A stretch of DNA of 64,000 nucleotides from Lepturacanthus savala (GCA_030544235.1 CM060464.1:35465602-35529601), one strand, 5' to 3'. Shown: positions 51,131 through 63,370, counted from the first letter of the stretch. Made by a program: numbers and translations. The notes: generated by a model not told the origin, from the sequence alone.

Positions 51131-52440
51131 CATTTATCCTTATATTATTTATTAGGAAGTTCATGTTTTAATTTCGTCATTTCCATCAAACATTTCTAAT
51201 GTAATTCAAACTGCATCAGATAATGGTGGAAAAATTTTCCTTCACTTACATGTTGATTGTGTGTTAGTAAGAAGTATTAATGACATGAAAGACTGTCTTA
51301 GACTGTCACATGAAAAAACAGTTAATTATAACCTTTATTATAATTATCATTTCAATGTGGATGAACTACTTACTGTACATGTATACCCCTAGTACACTGT
51401 TTCTATTTAAATATCTAGAGTTTAAACAAACAACGTCATTTGTTTTGTTTCTTGTCATTTTTACTAGGGAAGAACCCTGAAGAACAGCCCTTTCTTTCTC
51501 CAAGAATAAACAAGTGTCGCTGTAGCTGTTCTACTCTGGTTAGATGCTGTAATATATTATGATTATTATGTCGTACCTATTTTTCAATCATATAAGTTCA
51601 ATCATTATAATTACTTACACAGAACTTTTTTCGTTTTTTAAGTAGAAGTTGAAAATAGTTCTGCACAAATGAAATTAAAATTGATGATGTCTTGAGGACT
51701 AAAATGTGTGGTAGTATTTTACTTCATACTTAAACTAGACTTTTATCCCTTAAGAGTTTTAGAAGAGCAATAGTGTGCAATAGCAATTTTATCATTTTAC
51801 AGTATCAGTATTGTAGAATTTGTTGAGATTTGAATGTGAACTCTAATATTTGCAGTCAGTATTTAAGAAAAAAAGCAGTGCAAATACAAATGCAATTATT
51901 AAAATGGAAATACAGAAACACAGAAACACCCCAAGTATCGTCCTTCATGACGTTGTCCACCACAGTCAAACCAGCAGAGTGATGTGGAATCTCTGCTGCA
52001 CCAGGTTGGACACAGTTATCACTGATGATCCAAGCTAAGTCTAAGAGAGGAAATCAAATGGGAGCAATGAAAAATATTAAGGATGTTTTTTTTAGATTGA
52101 TAATAATATAATTCCATATCAGTAAGATAAAACTGTCTCTAAATACAAGTTTGACCATTAAAGGAAGTGAAAAATCAGTGTCTAAAGCTAATTGTACTTA
52201 ATTGTACTTGGGTGGAGGCATCACACATATTAAAGATAATAATCTTACACAGTGCTGTGATCCTATGGACTTCTATCACTGTCAAAACCATTAATATGCT
52301 CACTATGGAAATTATAATGTAAATCTTCATGAAAGTTATGGACATTGTTAAGCATCAACACAGAGTCCTACTTTTATAATTTCTTGTTTGGTGTCATCTT
52401 TATTATTAAATTGTCACATCTAGACCTACGTGTTGGAAGA
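51131..52440. other. Intergenic, no feature recognised
   Basis: AT-rich and without a supported feature; the ORF at 51,850-52,038 is probably spurious. Confidence 0.4.
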
Positions 52441-52460
52441 CGGCTGTTGTGGACCAAGAT

Positions 52461-52642
52461 ATGGAAATTATGGAGGAGGAAGAAAATTCTGGAGAGGAAA
52501 GCCACAAAAACCCTTGGCCAAACTGAGAAGATATATTCGCGTTCAAACGCAAAATAGGCAATGACATTATAATGCAGTGTAAAGTGTGCCCAAGAGAATG
52601 GAACTTTCAGCATTCAACATCTAATTTACGAACGCATGTGGC
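52461..52642 (+). pseudogene. BED zinc-finger exon remnant (ZBED/hAT-like)
   Basis: Frame from 52,461: MEIMEEEENSGEESHKNPWP, then a TGA at 52,524-52,526, then EDIFAFKRKIGNDIIMQCKV and CPREWNFQHSTSNLRTHVA. The C-x2-C pair with SNLRTH is the pattern of a BED-type zinc finger found in hAT transposases and domesticated ZBED proteins. GTAAGTTGG follows at 52,643, a good donor. The in-frame stop and lack of a following transposase suggest a dead copy. It may instead be a real exon if the start lies downstream of the TGA. Confidence 0.5.
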
Positions 52643-52856
52643 AGTAAGTTGGTGTATGTGCTTTTATCTCTTACATCATAAACTGATTATTTATTGTTTG
52701 GTTAAAAAATCCTAGATAAAAACCTTCCTATGTAAGCTGAAGGGGCCTTCATGATACCATTTTTTTTTCCACCCTGATCAAGTGAAGTAGTGCAATTAAT
52801 TGCCTCACATTTAAAAATCAGCTTTAGTGATCAGTCAGAAATTGGAATACAGGAAT
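52643..52856. other. Short intergenic stretch
   Basis: Would be intron if the BED exon is real; nothing seen. Confidence 0.35.
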
Positions 52857-53957
52857 TTAATGTTTGAGTCTATAAGAGTCTATAAAGGTGGTGAGGGTGT
52901 GGGAGTCATCCACCAGCAGGAGACGGACGTGACACAGGGGACATTGGGGAGAGGAATGTTCAGAGGTTTGACTCACCAGTTCTTCCTCTTCTACTGTTGA
53001 GTTCAGTCTTTTTGCTGGACAACGGGAGATGAAATGGCCCACCTGGCCACAGTAAAGGCAGAGATTTCCCCTCCTCCGCCACTCCCGCTCCTCGGGGGTG
53101 AGACTGGTACTACCCACCTGCATGGGTTTGGGCTGGTGCTCCGTAGCGGGGGTCCAGTCTCAGAAACAACACGGGACTGGGAGGGCAATTGGTGGTCCGC
53201 CTGTCCCTGGCGCCTCTCCCCGATCAAGGTCAAGAGTTCAATGATCCCATCTAGTGTCCTGGGAAGAATGTGTGACACCAACTCGTCCTTGATGTAGTCA
53301 CTAAGGCCCAACAGGAAAGCGTCACACTGAGCCGATGGATTCCACCCACTTTGACGGGCTCTGGTGCGAAAGTCTATAGCTAAGTCAGCGACACTTCGGT
53401 TCCCCTGTTTCAGACCCAACAGACATCGGCATCTGGACCCCTCGAGACTTCTCCAAATACCTTGCGAAGTTCGGCGCCAAAGGTCTGAAACGAGGAGCAG
53501 GCGGGGGTTCGTCGCTCCCATTCCGCCGTTCCCCACAAGCGAGCTCTGCCAGGTGGTTAATGGTGAACGCCACCTTCGCCGTCTCCTGAGCGAACATGTA
53601 GGGCTGCAAGACGAAGAGGATGGAGCAGTTTGTAATGAAAGGGTTGCAGCCCTCTGGGTCTCCAGCATAGCATTCCGGGGTTCCCACCCATGGCTCGGGA
53701 AGCGGACCAGGTGAGACGGGAGCTGGAGCGGGTGGAGTCGGAGCTGGAGCTGTCGGTGAAGCGGCAGGCGTGGCTTGTGCGAGGGTGTTCATCAGGAGTT
53801 GGACCTGGGTGGCTAACGCTACCAACACTTGTTCTTGGTTAGCCACCGCCGGATAAACCTCGGAGCTGGAAGCGGAGAACATTGCCTCGTTGTCGCTGGA
53901 GAGTGTGCTCGATTCTCTCGAAGCGGTCGACGGGGAAGTTGAGTGCACTGGGTCCAT
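52857..53957 (-). pseudogene. Gypsy gag, second copy, minus strand
   Basis: Gag begins MDPVHSTSPST at 53,957 and continues with an A/P-rich linker. The capsid-like block is ECYAGDPEGCNPFITNCSIL (frame 53,385-54,116); later parts (53,668-53,003) read SVADLAIDFRTRARQSGWNP. It ends with the zinc knuckle CLYCGQVGHFISRC (52,857-53,123 frame). At least two frame changes occur and the copy stops at 52,857, so pol is missing. It is related to, but not identical with, the Gypsy at 44.3 kb. Confidence 0.82.
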
Positions 53958-53974
53958 TGCTGGCCAGATTGTAC

Positions 53975-54536
53975 TGTAACGGGTGTGTTGTAGGACCCAA
54001 ATGCAGCACAAAACTCTGGCAGGTAGTTGGTAATGACTTTTATTGTTCACACGAGTAGCAATCAATGCAGACTGGCAGATCAGGGAATCCAATACATGAT
54101 GCAGACAAACCAGCAAGGGGTAGACTAGGGGAGAGTCGGGGACAGGTGAGGAGTCGTGAAGCCGCAGCAGTGAATCACCAAACAGCCTGGGATCGGGGCA
54201 GGCAGGAACCAGGAGGAACTCGTGGTCGGGGACAGAAGGCTGATGTAATTATCAGGGTGGCGATGAAATGGGATGGTCAGGAACAGGCAGGGTCGATAAC
54301 AGGAAGGCAGTCCGAAAAACGCTGGAAAGTCTGGCATGGGAGCAAAGAACAATCTGGCTGAGAGAGTGGAGAGTAGAGGCTTATGTACTGGCTTGATTGC
54401 TGATGAGGTGCAGCTGAGGGGAATCAGGTGAGTAGAGTGAACTGCAGGCTGACAGGCAGGTTAGCAGGAGGAGGAGCAGGTGGAAAAGTACTGGGGAATG
54501 TGTGTGAATGGAGTGAGAAGAGGGGAGATCATGACA
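53975..54536 (-). repeat. LTR of the second Gypsy copy
   Basis: On the minus strand it starts TGTCATGATCTCCCCTCTTC at 54,536 and ends CACACCCGTTACA at 53,975, with gag about 18 bp beyond. TG...CA ends and position identify it as the 5' LTR. No second LTR is seen in the window. Confidence 0.8.
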
Positions 54537-54576
54537 CTTCTCTACTGGTTTGCATTAGCTCACAGAACGTTAGCTC

Positions 54577-54889
54577 CAGTGTTGGGCACGTTACTGTAAA
54601 AGCGTAATTAGCCATAATTACTAGTTACTTCTCCAAAAAAGTAACTGCGTTAGTAACTTAATTACTCTATTGTAAAAGTAACTTGTTACTGGTAAAAGTA
54701 ACTATTATTACTATATCAAAAAAGACTCCACTTCCACTAGTTTAGTGGAAGCATTTATTTTGTCGGGATGCTTCTTTAAATTGGCGTTGCTTAGAACAGA
54801 CGTGGACAAGCGCTTTCCCCCAGCACACAATTTGCACTTCACATATACATTTTTAATCTTTCATCACAATATAGATGAAGTAGTGCTTG

Positions 54890-54952
<63 letters not shown>

Positions 54953-55665
54953 TATATATATATATAAATTGTCGCCAATTTGTGAATGCAATCTTTTTTT
55001 CCGATCGCTCGGGACTTGCCATCTCAAACCGGAACTGTCTGGAACTACATTCTGTTAAAAGATTCACGACCAGAACAGTTCCGTTTAAAAAAGGAGAAGA
55101 AGCTCCCTGTCAAAATCCCATGTTAAATAAAGAAAACGATGTACTAAAGTCAGATTAGTTACATTATCCGAGTGCTTGAACAATTCCAGTGTGCTCGTTT
55201 CAGTGTAATCTACGCTGTTTCGGTGTCTGTCTGTGCTGTTTGGCATGAAGCGACAAGTTTGAGCGTGTCTCTGGTTGCTATGCAATGTGAGGCGAGCTGA
55301 GCTGAACAAATGCGTCCGAAACTGTGCTAAAAATTGCCCGAAACCGATTAAAAACCGTAAAGATTTGCGAGCGGCGTGCGCTGCATTATTTTACATGCAC
55401 TGAGTTCCGGCAAGAGTTTTGAACCACTTTCACCCCTGGGTAGCCCCAGCCTGTAGTAGCAGCGCATACACACACACACAAACACAATCAGCGGAAACAG
55501 AAACGCTTGACATAGTAACGGAGCGCATTTCATCATCTGTAAAGGTAACGCCGTTATAACAATGGAAACAGTAATTTACCCGTTTATTACTCGTTTCTGA
55601 AAAAAAATAATGCCGTTATGTAATGGCATTATTTTCAACGCCGTTACTCCCAACACTTGATTAGG
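54577..55665. mobile_element. hAT-like non-autonomous element with CAGTGTTGGG ends
   Basis: Left end CAGTGTTGGGCACGTTACTG and right end CGCCGTTACTCCCAACACTT are inverted repeats, followed inside by TAACT-rich tracts, as in a common vertebrate hAT family. A clear 8-bp TSD was not found. It includes a TA/CA microsatellite (54,893-54,965), and its 55,082-55,312 part is shared with the insert at 14,617-14,833. Confidence 0.7.
54893..54966. repeat. (TA)n microsatellite
   Basis: TA run with a short CA interruption, inside the hAT-like element. Confidence 0.95.
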
Positions 55666-57002
55666 ATGAAATTGGCACTCAAAAAATAGAAACTTGGCTA
55701 TCGTTGCTTATAAATTACAGTGTTATGTTTGAATTACTTAAAATTGTGAGTTATTCACATTTACTTAAGTTAGTTGCAGCAGTTGAAAATAAAACAGTCC
55801 AATGTCGGGTTTACTCGTCAAGGTTCAAGGTCAGGTCAAGGTTTCTCCAACACAACTTTATCATTTAAAACCGATACAAAACATAAAAAAGCAGCTGTCC
55901 GTTTAAGGACAGGGCTATGTTTCCCTCATTCGAAATCATGCAAGATCACAGCGCAACATCCGCTAAGTGTATCCACCATTTATAATTGGGAGACATGTGG
56001 AATCTCCAGCCATCGTGGAAATGATGGTAAGTAAATGTAATTTAACTCTCATTATTTTACAAAACGATTAGTATTCAGTAATTTGCACTGAGTATTAAGG
56101 GGGCACGTAATGGAAGGTGGGACGTGATGGAATGGCGGAATGGATATCAGCAGTAGAGATTCAGACTACCATAACTCCTCAACCGCTTGTGTTGTTCAAT
56201 AATAATTCAAACAGATTTTGGAGGCTGCGAAGCGGGGGTATGGTACACATTACTGTACCTTTGAAATATGAATCAAAACACAGTTATTTTAAGTTGTGAG
56301 GCATACAAACTGTTTCAGAAACATAACTTTTTCTCTGGCCACTAAACACCAGCTTATGATTAGCCACAGTATTTTTTCATCAAGCTGTGAAACAAACAAT
56401 TTGAAGGTTGAACAAGTTTCAGCAGTCCCTCTTGATGTCCTGAAAGAGGAGGTAGCAATTAGTCTCAGTCAAAAGTGTCCTGATCTCACTATTGTTAATC
56501 TTGCACACAATGTATATGTTGATGACATCAATGGGCATCAACAAAGATGGAATCACCTTCATTGTAAAAAAAAACTAAGCTCATGATACAGAGAACACTA
56601 TAGATCGTTTGAGCTGGATCCCTCTCCAAGGGATGTTTCTGTGATTGAACTGAGGGAATTTGTGGATTGTTACCCCCCTCTGTGATTAAAAAGTTGGCCC
56701 TCTACGGATGGTTACTTTAAAAAGATACATACATTCATCAGGTGATTATAATATTATTTATAAGGAATACTTGCACATTGGCAAAATTGATTTTTCCCCA
56801 ACTTAACAAGCTTTAATTGGCACTGGGCAATATGTACAAAATACATTTTCAAAAAATATCTGACCAAATACCTCCATTGATAATGAAATAATTTTGATTT
56901 TAAACATTTGAACATTTTAAGTGATATGTATGTTATATGATGTCAAGAGACCAGTAAATATTTGTGTTTTGCTCTGTTTTAAACTAATATCCTCTCTTGC
57001 AG
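55666..57002. other. Upstream region of the PB1-domain exon
   Basis: Probably 5' exon(s) and intron of the PB1-domain gene. A good donor (ATGATG|GTAAGTA) is at 56,027 after a sequence with no long ORF, a candidate noncoding first exon. An ORF at 56,296-56,586 (MRHTNCFRNITFSLATKHQL) has no recognised domain. Acceptor CTCTCTTGCAG ends at 57,002. Confidence 0.35.
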
Positions 57003-57032
57003 AGTAAGAGTTGGATTTGAGAGTAGAGAGCG

Positions 57033-57428
57033 ATGCCCCCTAGGACAAAGCTTCGGATTGTCCTAGGGGAAGATAATTGTATGAAGCTCACTTTGCTTTC
57101 TGGAATACCAGATTCTGTCGACAGTCTGAGACTTGAGATCCAGAAACAATGTGGAATTGAAGGAGAATTCAGACTGCAGTACATGGACAATGATTTTGAC
57201 CAGTTTATGAACCTGACTTCAACAGCAGATCTCCAAGACAAAGGAACAGTAAAGGTGATAATGTTAACTGAGCCGTCAACACAGCCACCTTTTGATGCAG
57301 CTTTTGGCCCGGATAGCTCTCCTGTGGACACTGATATACTGTCTTCCTCTGAGTCAACGCACTCAACCTCATCACTGAGACTTCAAGGCTGGCCATGCAA
57401 CTTCCCCATTCCTGTATTCATCTATTGA
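57033..57428 (+). pseudogene. PB1-domain protein exon, truncated by the BEL insertion
   Basis: 131 codons after acceptor CTCTTGCAG (exon from 57,003). Residues 5-78 form a PB1-like fold: basic KLRIVLGEDN, then a GIEGEFRLQYMDNDFD stretch with the acidic OPCA-type loop, then TADLQDKGTVKVIML. An S/T-rich linker ends in NFPIPVFIY. I recognise this as the N-terminus of a multi-copy fish family of PB1-containing uncharacterised proteins, in which FPIP is followed by further sequence. Here the frame ends at TGA, formed by the first bases of the retrotransposon LTR at 57,426. The host function is unknown. Confidence 0.65.
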
Positions 57429-57672
57429 AGGAGCCTAAATGCAGTTTATTTTATTTGGAATAATTTCTTATTTAAAAAGAAATGTAAGTTCATAAGTAAG
57501 ATTAATATTGTTTATTACTTCATTATTTAAAAGGATTTAACATATTATTTACATATGTACAAGATTTATTTTTATAACCGGAAGACAAGACTTTTATTGT
57601 GACATTTGTTATTCTCGGTTGCCATGGGAGCGAGGTCAGTAAGAACAGGAAGAAGATTGGAGCAAAATAGTT
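57426..57672 (+). repeat. 5' LTR of the BEL element (visible homologous part)
   Basis: About 247 bp that can be compared with the 3' LTR; the true LTR end lies further right and is not resolved. Only two differences from the 3' LTR are seen by eye: position 3 (A versus T) and one C/T near 57,518. Confidence 0.8.
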
Positions 57673-58147
57673 TTTTGACCTCTCTCTCTCCGCAGGCTCC
57701 GTTTGATTTGAAAGACGTTTTTATCGTGGAAATATTTTCAGTTTTGTAATGTTGTTTTAAGTAAACAGTTTAAATTAAGAAGTGGACTCATGGTTTTATT
57801 TTGAAGCGTTTTTTTATACAGCCTGTCGAACGTCAAGCTGAAGCTTCAATCAGAAAATACAGGACACGTAAGAACCTACATTTCAGTCAAAAAACTCGCT
57901 CTACACGGACTATTGGATGTTAAAACCGGACAGGATGTTTAAGGACAACGACAATAGGACACCCCTGCATGGATTCGAAGCCTTGTCAGTCGAAAGAAAA
58001 CAACTGTAAGTAAAATACTGCTACGGATTGCCCGTGTTGTCGATAAAAAAGGGACGTCTATCTGCTAAATGACGAAGCGGAACGCACCGGAAAGCTAAAT
58101 GCTTAACAGCTTGCTAACTAATGTGGATGTGAAAGATTTAACCTAAT

Positions 58148-59185
58148 ATGGAACAGCAAGAACAGAAACGGACTGTGAAAATGACAGAAAAAGGCATGGA
58201 AGAGCATAAAACCAGGCTGTTGAATGCACGTAAAGGCAAGCTATCTCAGCTAACTAGCATGGCTAACCAACTTGAGGAATTAATGGCGGACGACGCGAAC
58301 GCCGACCTCGTTAAGAACAAGCTGCGTGTCGATTTCAGTGGTTTACAGACTGAGTTTACAGACATAAACTACAGTTTGCAACACTTCATGAGTGAGGAAG
58401 AATTTTTGGAAAACCAAGTGGATTATTTTGAGCCCAAACAAACCTCAATGACTGATTTCTTTTGGAAATGTGAGAATTGGATGAAAGAAGTTATGATACG
58501 TACTGATCAGGCAAAGGAACAGGAACGTGGAGCAGAGCAAAGTGATAACAGATCACTGCGCACTAAAAGGTGTAGTTCACGACATTTAACCATAAAGTCA
58601 GCTTCCTCAATGAAAATGAAAACAGAGCTGCAGCGTGCAGAACTTAAGGCTAAGGCAGCAGCCGTAAGGGAAAAATTGGCCATAGAGCAGGAGGAAGCAG
58701 AGCTTGAGGCAGAGCGAAGGAGAAGGGAAGCTGCCATCAAAGCTAAGAAAGAAATGCATGAAATTCAAACAAAATTAGCTGAATCAGATGCAAAATTGGA
58801 AGTTTTACAGAAATATGAAGATGAGCAGGATGATGTGAGCAATGGTGAATCTGATGCTCCAGATGATAAAGGAGCAGTGAAAAGTACTCCACTCGCATTG
58901 CCACAACATGCCACGCCAACACTGCATTATTCCCGACATGATTCTGTTAACCACAACTTGCCTGCTAGATCAAAAGGAGATGTAACTGATGCAAAAAAGA
59001 ATGACAATGATACACTTGTGCTGGATAGTTTGTGCCAAGCCATAACCCAACAGGCTAATGTCACAGAGTACTTGGTGAAAAATCACAAGGCATCTCTACT
59101 TCCTGATCTCGCCATCAAAACATTCAAAGGAGACCCCCAAGTTACCCTACAAGCTGAAAGAATCCTGGAGAAAATACGCCTGTGA
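58148..59185 (+). pseudogene. BEL gag-like region, 345 codons
   Basis: Lys/Glu-rich, largely helical. A coiled-coil-like segment lies at residues about 160-222 (ELKAKAAAVREKLAIEQEEA). LPDLAIKTFKGDP near residue 323 resembles a capsid-start motif, after which the sequence jumps and a TGA occurs at 59,183. Homologous sequence continues in another frame (59,186-59,540) with another TGA in LYGNIKD-KDLV. Thus gag is frameshifted and probably internally deleted. Confidence 0.65.
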
Positions 59186-59552
59186 CCTGCAAGAAAAAAC
59201 AAAGAAAAGAGTTAAATTCACAGACTTTGTTGAATTTGTGAACAAGCAAGTTAAGTACTTACTACACCCTCTCTATGGGAACATAAAGGACAACACCACC
59301 AACACAAAGGATTTAGTTTGACAAAAACCCAAGGCACAAGATAAAAACACAGCTAAATCGAAGAAGGTCTTCACAACATCTGTTGCTTCGTCAGCAGAAA
59401 AGGACAAGACGGAAAATGAAAGCTCAAAATCTAACAAAACACATTTAGCGGACATCAATGGGAAACCATGTCTTTATTGCAGTGGAGAAAATCACAGTTT
59501 CGTAGTCTGCAAAGGATTCAAGAGGAAGTCACACAAGGAAAAGCTTGAGTTT

Positions 59553-60782
59553 TTGAGAGGTAAAGGGCGGTGCTTCGCATGCTTAAAACAGGGTCATATG
59601 AGTAGCAGCTGTACAGAGAAGGCTCAATGTCAAGAATGTGCTTGTCCACATCCTACTCTGCTGCACATCACGTTTAAAGAGTCAAAGGAAGAAACGACGA
59701 AAGACAAAGTAAGTAAAGATGAGCAAGCTGTCACCAACGCTCTTGTTCAAGCATCTGAACTATGTGGCCTCACCGGGGCCGGTAAAGAAGATTGCTTCCT
59801 GTCTATTGTTCCGGTTCAAGTCAAGGCACAGAAAGGAACCAAGATAGTGATCACCTACGCGTTTTTGGACCCAGGCAGCTCTGCTACCTTTGCTACTGAG
59901 TTACTAATAAATGAGTTGAACCTGAATGGAAGGCACACAAGCATCTCCTTGCGAACTATGGGGAATGAGTCTGTGGTGCATACACACATAGTGACAGGAC
60001 TGGAAATCAGTAACCTGGCTGGAGACCAGTTTATTGAACTTACAGAGGTGTTTTCCCAGAATGCTATTCCTGTGACGAAGGATAATATCCCACGTCAAGA
60101 GGATGTCAGTAAGTGGTCTCATCTAAAGGAGGTGAGGCTTCCCGCAGTTGAAGCTGAAGTGGGACTGCTAATCGGAGCTAACGTTCACAAGGCCATGGAA
60201 CCACTTCAGGTGGTGAGTAGTGTAAATGATGGGCCATATGCTGTGAGGACAGCATTAGGATGGACAGTCAACGGTCCTCTGAAAGGCAGCAATGATGGAC
60301 TGAGAGCTAGCTCGTCGGCAGTCACAGCTAACCGAATCTCTGTAGCCAGACTAGAAGAGCTATGGCATCAACAATTCAAGCTGGAGTTCCCCGATGCGGG
60401 ACAGATTGAAGACATTGAAATGTCCAAAGAAGATTACCAATTTATGAGCATGGTGTCTCAGTCAGCTCAACTGAAAGATGGTCATTACAGTATTTGCCTT
60501 CCACTGAGGAACAAATCGCTGTGCTTGCCAAACAACAGATCAGTAGCAGAACAGCGTGCGCTGAACTTGAGGAAAAGATTCAATAAAGACGCAGTACAGA
60601 GTACATTGCGTTTATGGAAGACATTGTCAAGAAAGGCTATGCAGTTCACGTCGACAGTGCTGAATGTGAGCCGCCTGAAGGAAGAACATGGTATCTGCCT
60701 CATCATGGAGTCAGACACCCTGTCAAGCGCAAGTTGCGCGTTGTCTTTGATTGTGCAGCAAGCTTTGGAGGAATGTTGCTGA
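59553..60782 (+). pseudogene. BEL zinc-knuckle, protease and start of RT
   Basis: The first zinc-knuckle half (CLYCSGENHSFVVC) is just before this ORF at about 59,470. The ORF itself has CFACLKQGHMSSSC and CQECACPHPTLLH. The Pao-type protease motif FLDPGSSATFATELLINELN is near residues 105-124. After it comes a region ending GLLIGANVHKAMEP, the usual link to RT. The frame breaks near 60,600, where RT sequence moves to 60,614-61,045. Confidence 0.78.
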
Positions 60783-61418
60783 ATCAGCAACTTTTACAGG
60801 GACCAGACCTGACAGGTTCGCTAGTTGGGGTTCTCACACGGTTTAGGCAAGAAAGCATCGCCATTATGGCAGACGTAGAAGCCATGTTTTTACCAAGTGG
60901 CAGTCAAAGAAGAAGATACAAATCTACTCAGATTTCTCTGGTGGTCAGAAGGAAATCACGAGAAAGAGCTTGCCGAATTCAAGATGAAGGTGCACATCTT
61001 TGGTGCAACCTCGTCACCAAATGTTGCAACCTATGCCCTGCATAAGTGTGCAGCTGATTTTGAGAACGAATTTGGACAAGAAGCCGCCACCACAGTGAAG
61101 AAAAATTTCTATGTGGACGACTGCCTCAAGTCAGTAACTGATGAGGACACAGCAGTCACTCTGTGCTCCAACTTGCAAGGCATGCTGGCGAGAGGTGGCT
61201 TTCGACTAACCAAATGGGCAAGCAACAGCAGGAAGTTGCTTAACACAATTCCTGAAGATGAGCGAGCACAAGGATTTCAAGATCTCGACTTGAGTATGGA
61301 CAATTTGCTAATGGAGCGAGCTCTGGGAATCCAATGGTGTGCTGAGACGGATCAGTTCAAGATTAAGATCAACCTCAAGAGCGTCCGCACACCAGGAGAG
61401 GCCTGCTCTCCTTCCTGA
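60614..61418 (+). pseudogene. BEL reverse transcriptase, frameshifted
   Basis: First frame reads WYLPHHGVRHPVKRKLRVVF and VLTRFRQESIAIMADVEAMF. At about 60,890 it shifts; the second frame (60,897-61,418) gives LLRFLWW, FGATSSPNVATYALHKCAAD and YVDD, the catalytic aspartates, then RLTKWASNSRKLL. The frame ends at 61,418 inside TPGEACSPS. Both halves are well preserved apart from the shift. Confidence 0.82.
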
Positions 61419-61435
61419 GCTCAATCTTTGTATAT

Positions 61436-62020
61436 ACCTCCCAGTGGAGGTATATCAATACCAGTCTGAATCCAGCGGATCATGTGTCCTGAGGTCAGTC
61501 TGTTGAAGCGTTCTTGAAATGTAAAAGCTGGCTTTCTGGACCGGATTTTCTGCGTTGCGAAGAAGACCAGTGGCCAAAGAATCCAGATCCTGGAAGGATA
61601 AATGTGAATGACCTGGAGGTCAAAGGAGTTCAATCTTGTGCCATACAGGCACAAGGCTACAAGGACCCGTTGGATCAGCTGATGATGTATTACTCATCCT
61701 GGATGAAGCTGAAGCGCGCTGTAGCCTGGTACTTGAGACTGAAAGATCTGTTGAGAGAACTGAAAGCAAACAAAAGGATGGAACCAAGCTTACCAAGCAA
61801 GGCAAGAATGGACAGATTCAAGAAAGAATATAAAGCAATGAGACTTACCTGTGAAGATTTGGCGAAAACTGAGACAGAGATCATGAAACATGCACAACAG
61901 AAAGGATTCCAAGAAGACTTGGTAATGCTAAAAGAACAACAAAGAGTGACGAAAAGTAGTTCGCTTCACAAGCTGAACCCAGTGCTGCAAGACGGACTCA
62001 TAAGAGTGGGGAAAGGCTAA
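61436..62020 (+). pseudogene. BEL RNase H/connection remnant with large deletion
   Basis: Sequence jumps at about 61,435 from the end of RT to a stretch encoding NTSLNPADHVS, which normally lies far downstream, so several hundred bases of RNase H are absent. A TGA (CGA to TGA type) is at 61,490. The ORF 61,514-62,020 then includes the region leading to the integrase and ends at RVGKG with a stop from a frame change. Confidence 0.7.
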
Positions 62021-62031
62021 GCCGCGCAGCA

Positions 62032-63012
62032 ATGCCAGACGACTGCAAGCAGCAAGTCATCTTGCCAAAGGACTCGCACATCACAAGGCTTGTTCTTAGA
62101 TATATTCATGATGTAACAGCACATGCAGGAAGGAATCACATGTTGGCTCAGTTGCGTCAGAGATTCTGGATTCCAGGAGCAAATGGAGCCATCAGGAGAA
62201 TGTTGTCTAAGTGCATCATCTGCAAAAGGTTGCATGGCACAGCTGGTAAGCAACTCATGGCAGATTTACCAATGTGCAGAGTTCTGCCTGATGATCCTCC
62301 ATTCACACGAGTCGGTGTCGACTACTTCGGCCCGTTCCTGGTGAAGAGAGGAAGAGGACATATAAAAAGATACGGTGTCATTTTTACTTGTCTCGCAGTT
62401 CTAGCAGTGCATTTGGAAGTTGCTTCCTCGCTTGACACGGACGCATGCCTGAACGCGATCAGAAGATTCATAGCAAGAAGTGGACAAGTCAGAGAGATGT
62501 ATTCAGACAACGGGACGAACTTCAGAGTAGCTGAAAGCGAGATGAGGAAAATGATAAGTGAGTGGAACAAAACGAAGATTGAAAGGCACCTGCAACAGAA
62601 AGGTGTGCAGTGGCACTTCAATCCTCCGACAGGTTCCCACCACGGAGGAACCTGGGAGCGGCTCATCCGCTCTGTCAGAAAGATTCTGAACGCCACAGTG
62701 AAGGAACAGATAATGGATGAGGAAAGCCTCCACACCTTGTTGTGTGAAGCGGAGGCTATCATAAACAGTAGGCCCATTACCAAGGCGTCTCCTGACATCA
62801 ATGATTTAGAGGCCTTAACCCCGAATCACCTTCTGTTACTGAAAGTCAAGCCTGAGCTGCCTCCAGGAGTGTTCAGCAAGGACGAACCGAAGATGGAGAC
62901 AAGTCCAGTACCTCACAGACATATTCTGGAAGCGCTGGTGCAAGGAGTACCTCATGCAGCTCCAAGAGCGACAACGATGGTCAACACCGGAGAGGAACTT
63001 CTGTGTCGGTGA
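62032..63012 (+). pseudogene. BEL integrase
   Basis: A zinc-binding part (H near 62,075-62,140 and CIIC at about 62,212) is followed by the catalytic core: VDYFGPFLVKRGRG with the first Asp, YSDNGTNFRV with the second, and a third acidic motif in HHGGTWERLIRSVRKI. AIINSRPITKAS follows. Near 62,890 the frame is disturbed, and the C-terminal residues continue in another frame to about 63,185. Most of the catalytic core looks intact. Confidence 0.82.
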
Positions 63013-63370
63013 CATGGTGCTCATCGTTGATGACACATCTCCCAGAAACCCGTGGCCACTTGGAAGGATCACAGAGACTTTTCCAGACCGGAGAGGTTTC
63101 GTTAGGTGAAGGTCAAGACCCACACCAACGAGCTCTTGCGCCCAGTAATCAAGCTGTGTCTGCTGCAAGAGTCGGAGACGGACTGATGGACTTTTACATA
63201 TCCTTTTCATTGGTGATAGAGTGATATAGTTATGCACTTTAGTTAAAATTATTCAGTTATTCAGTTTGACTTAAGTGAATTTAAAGTATGATGATAGTGT
63301 GTCATTAGGCTCCTTGTATTTAAGTTTGAGTAATTGTTCCAAGGTATTGATAACAATTAGGGGCCGGAAA

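Noticed and set aside
57033..57428. PB1 exon as sqstm1, which lies near MAML1-LTC4S in human
   Set aside because: After the PB1-like part there is an S/T linker ending NFPIP, not the ZZ zinc finger of sqstm1, and the PB1 sequence itself does not resemble it.
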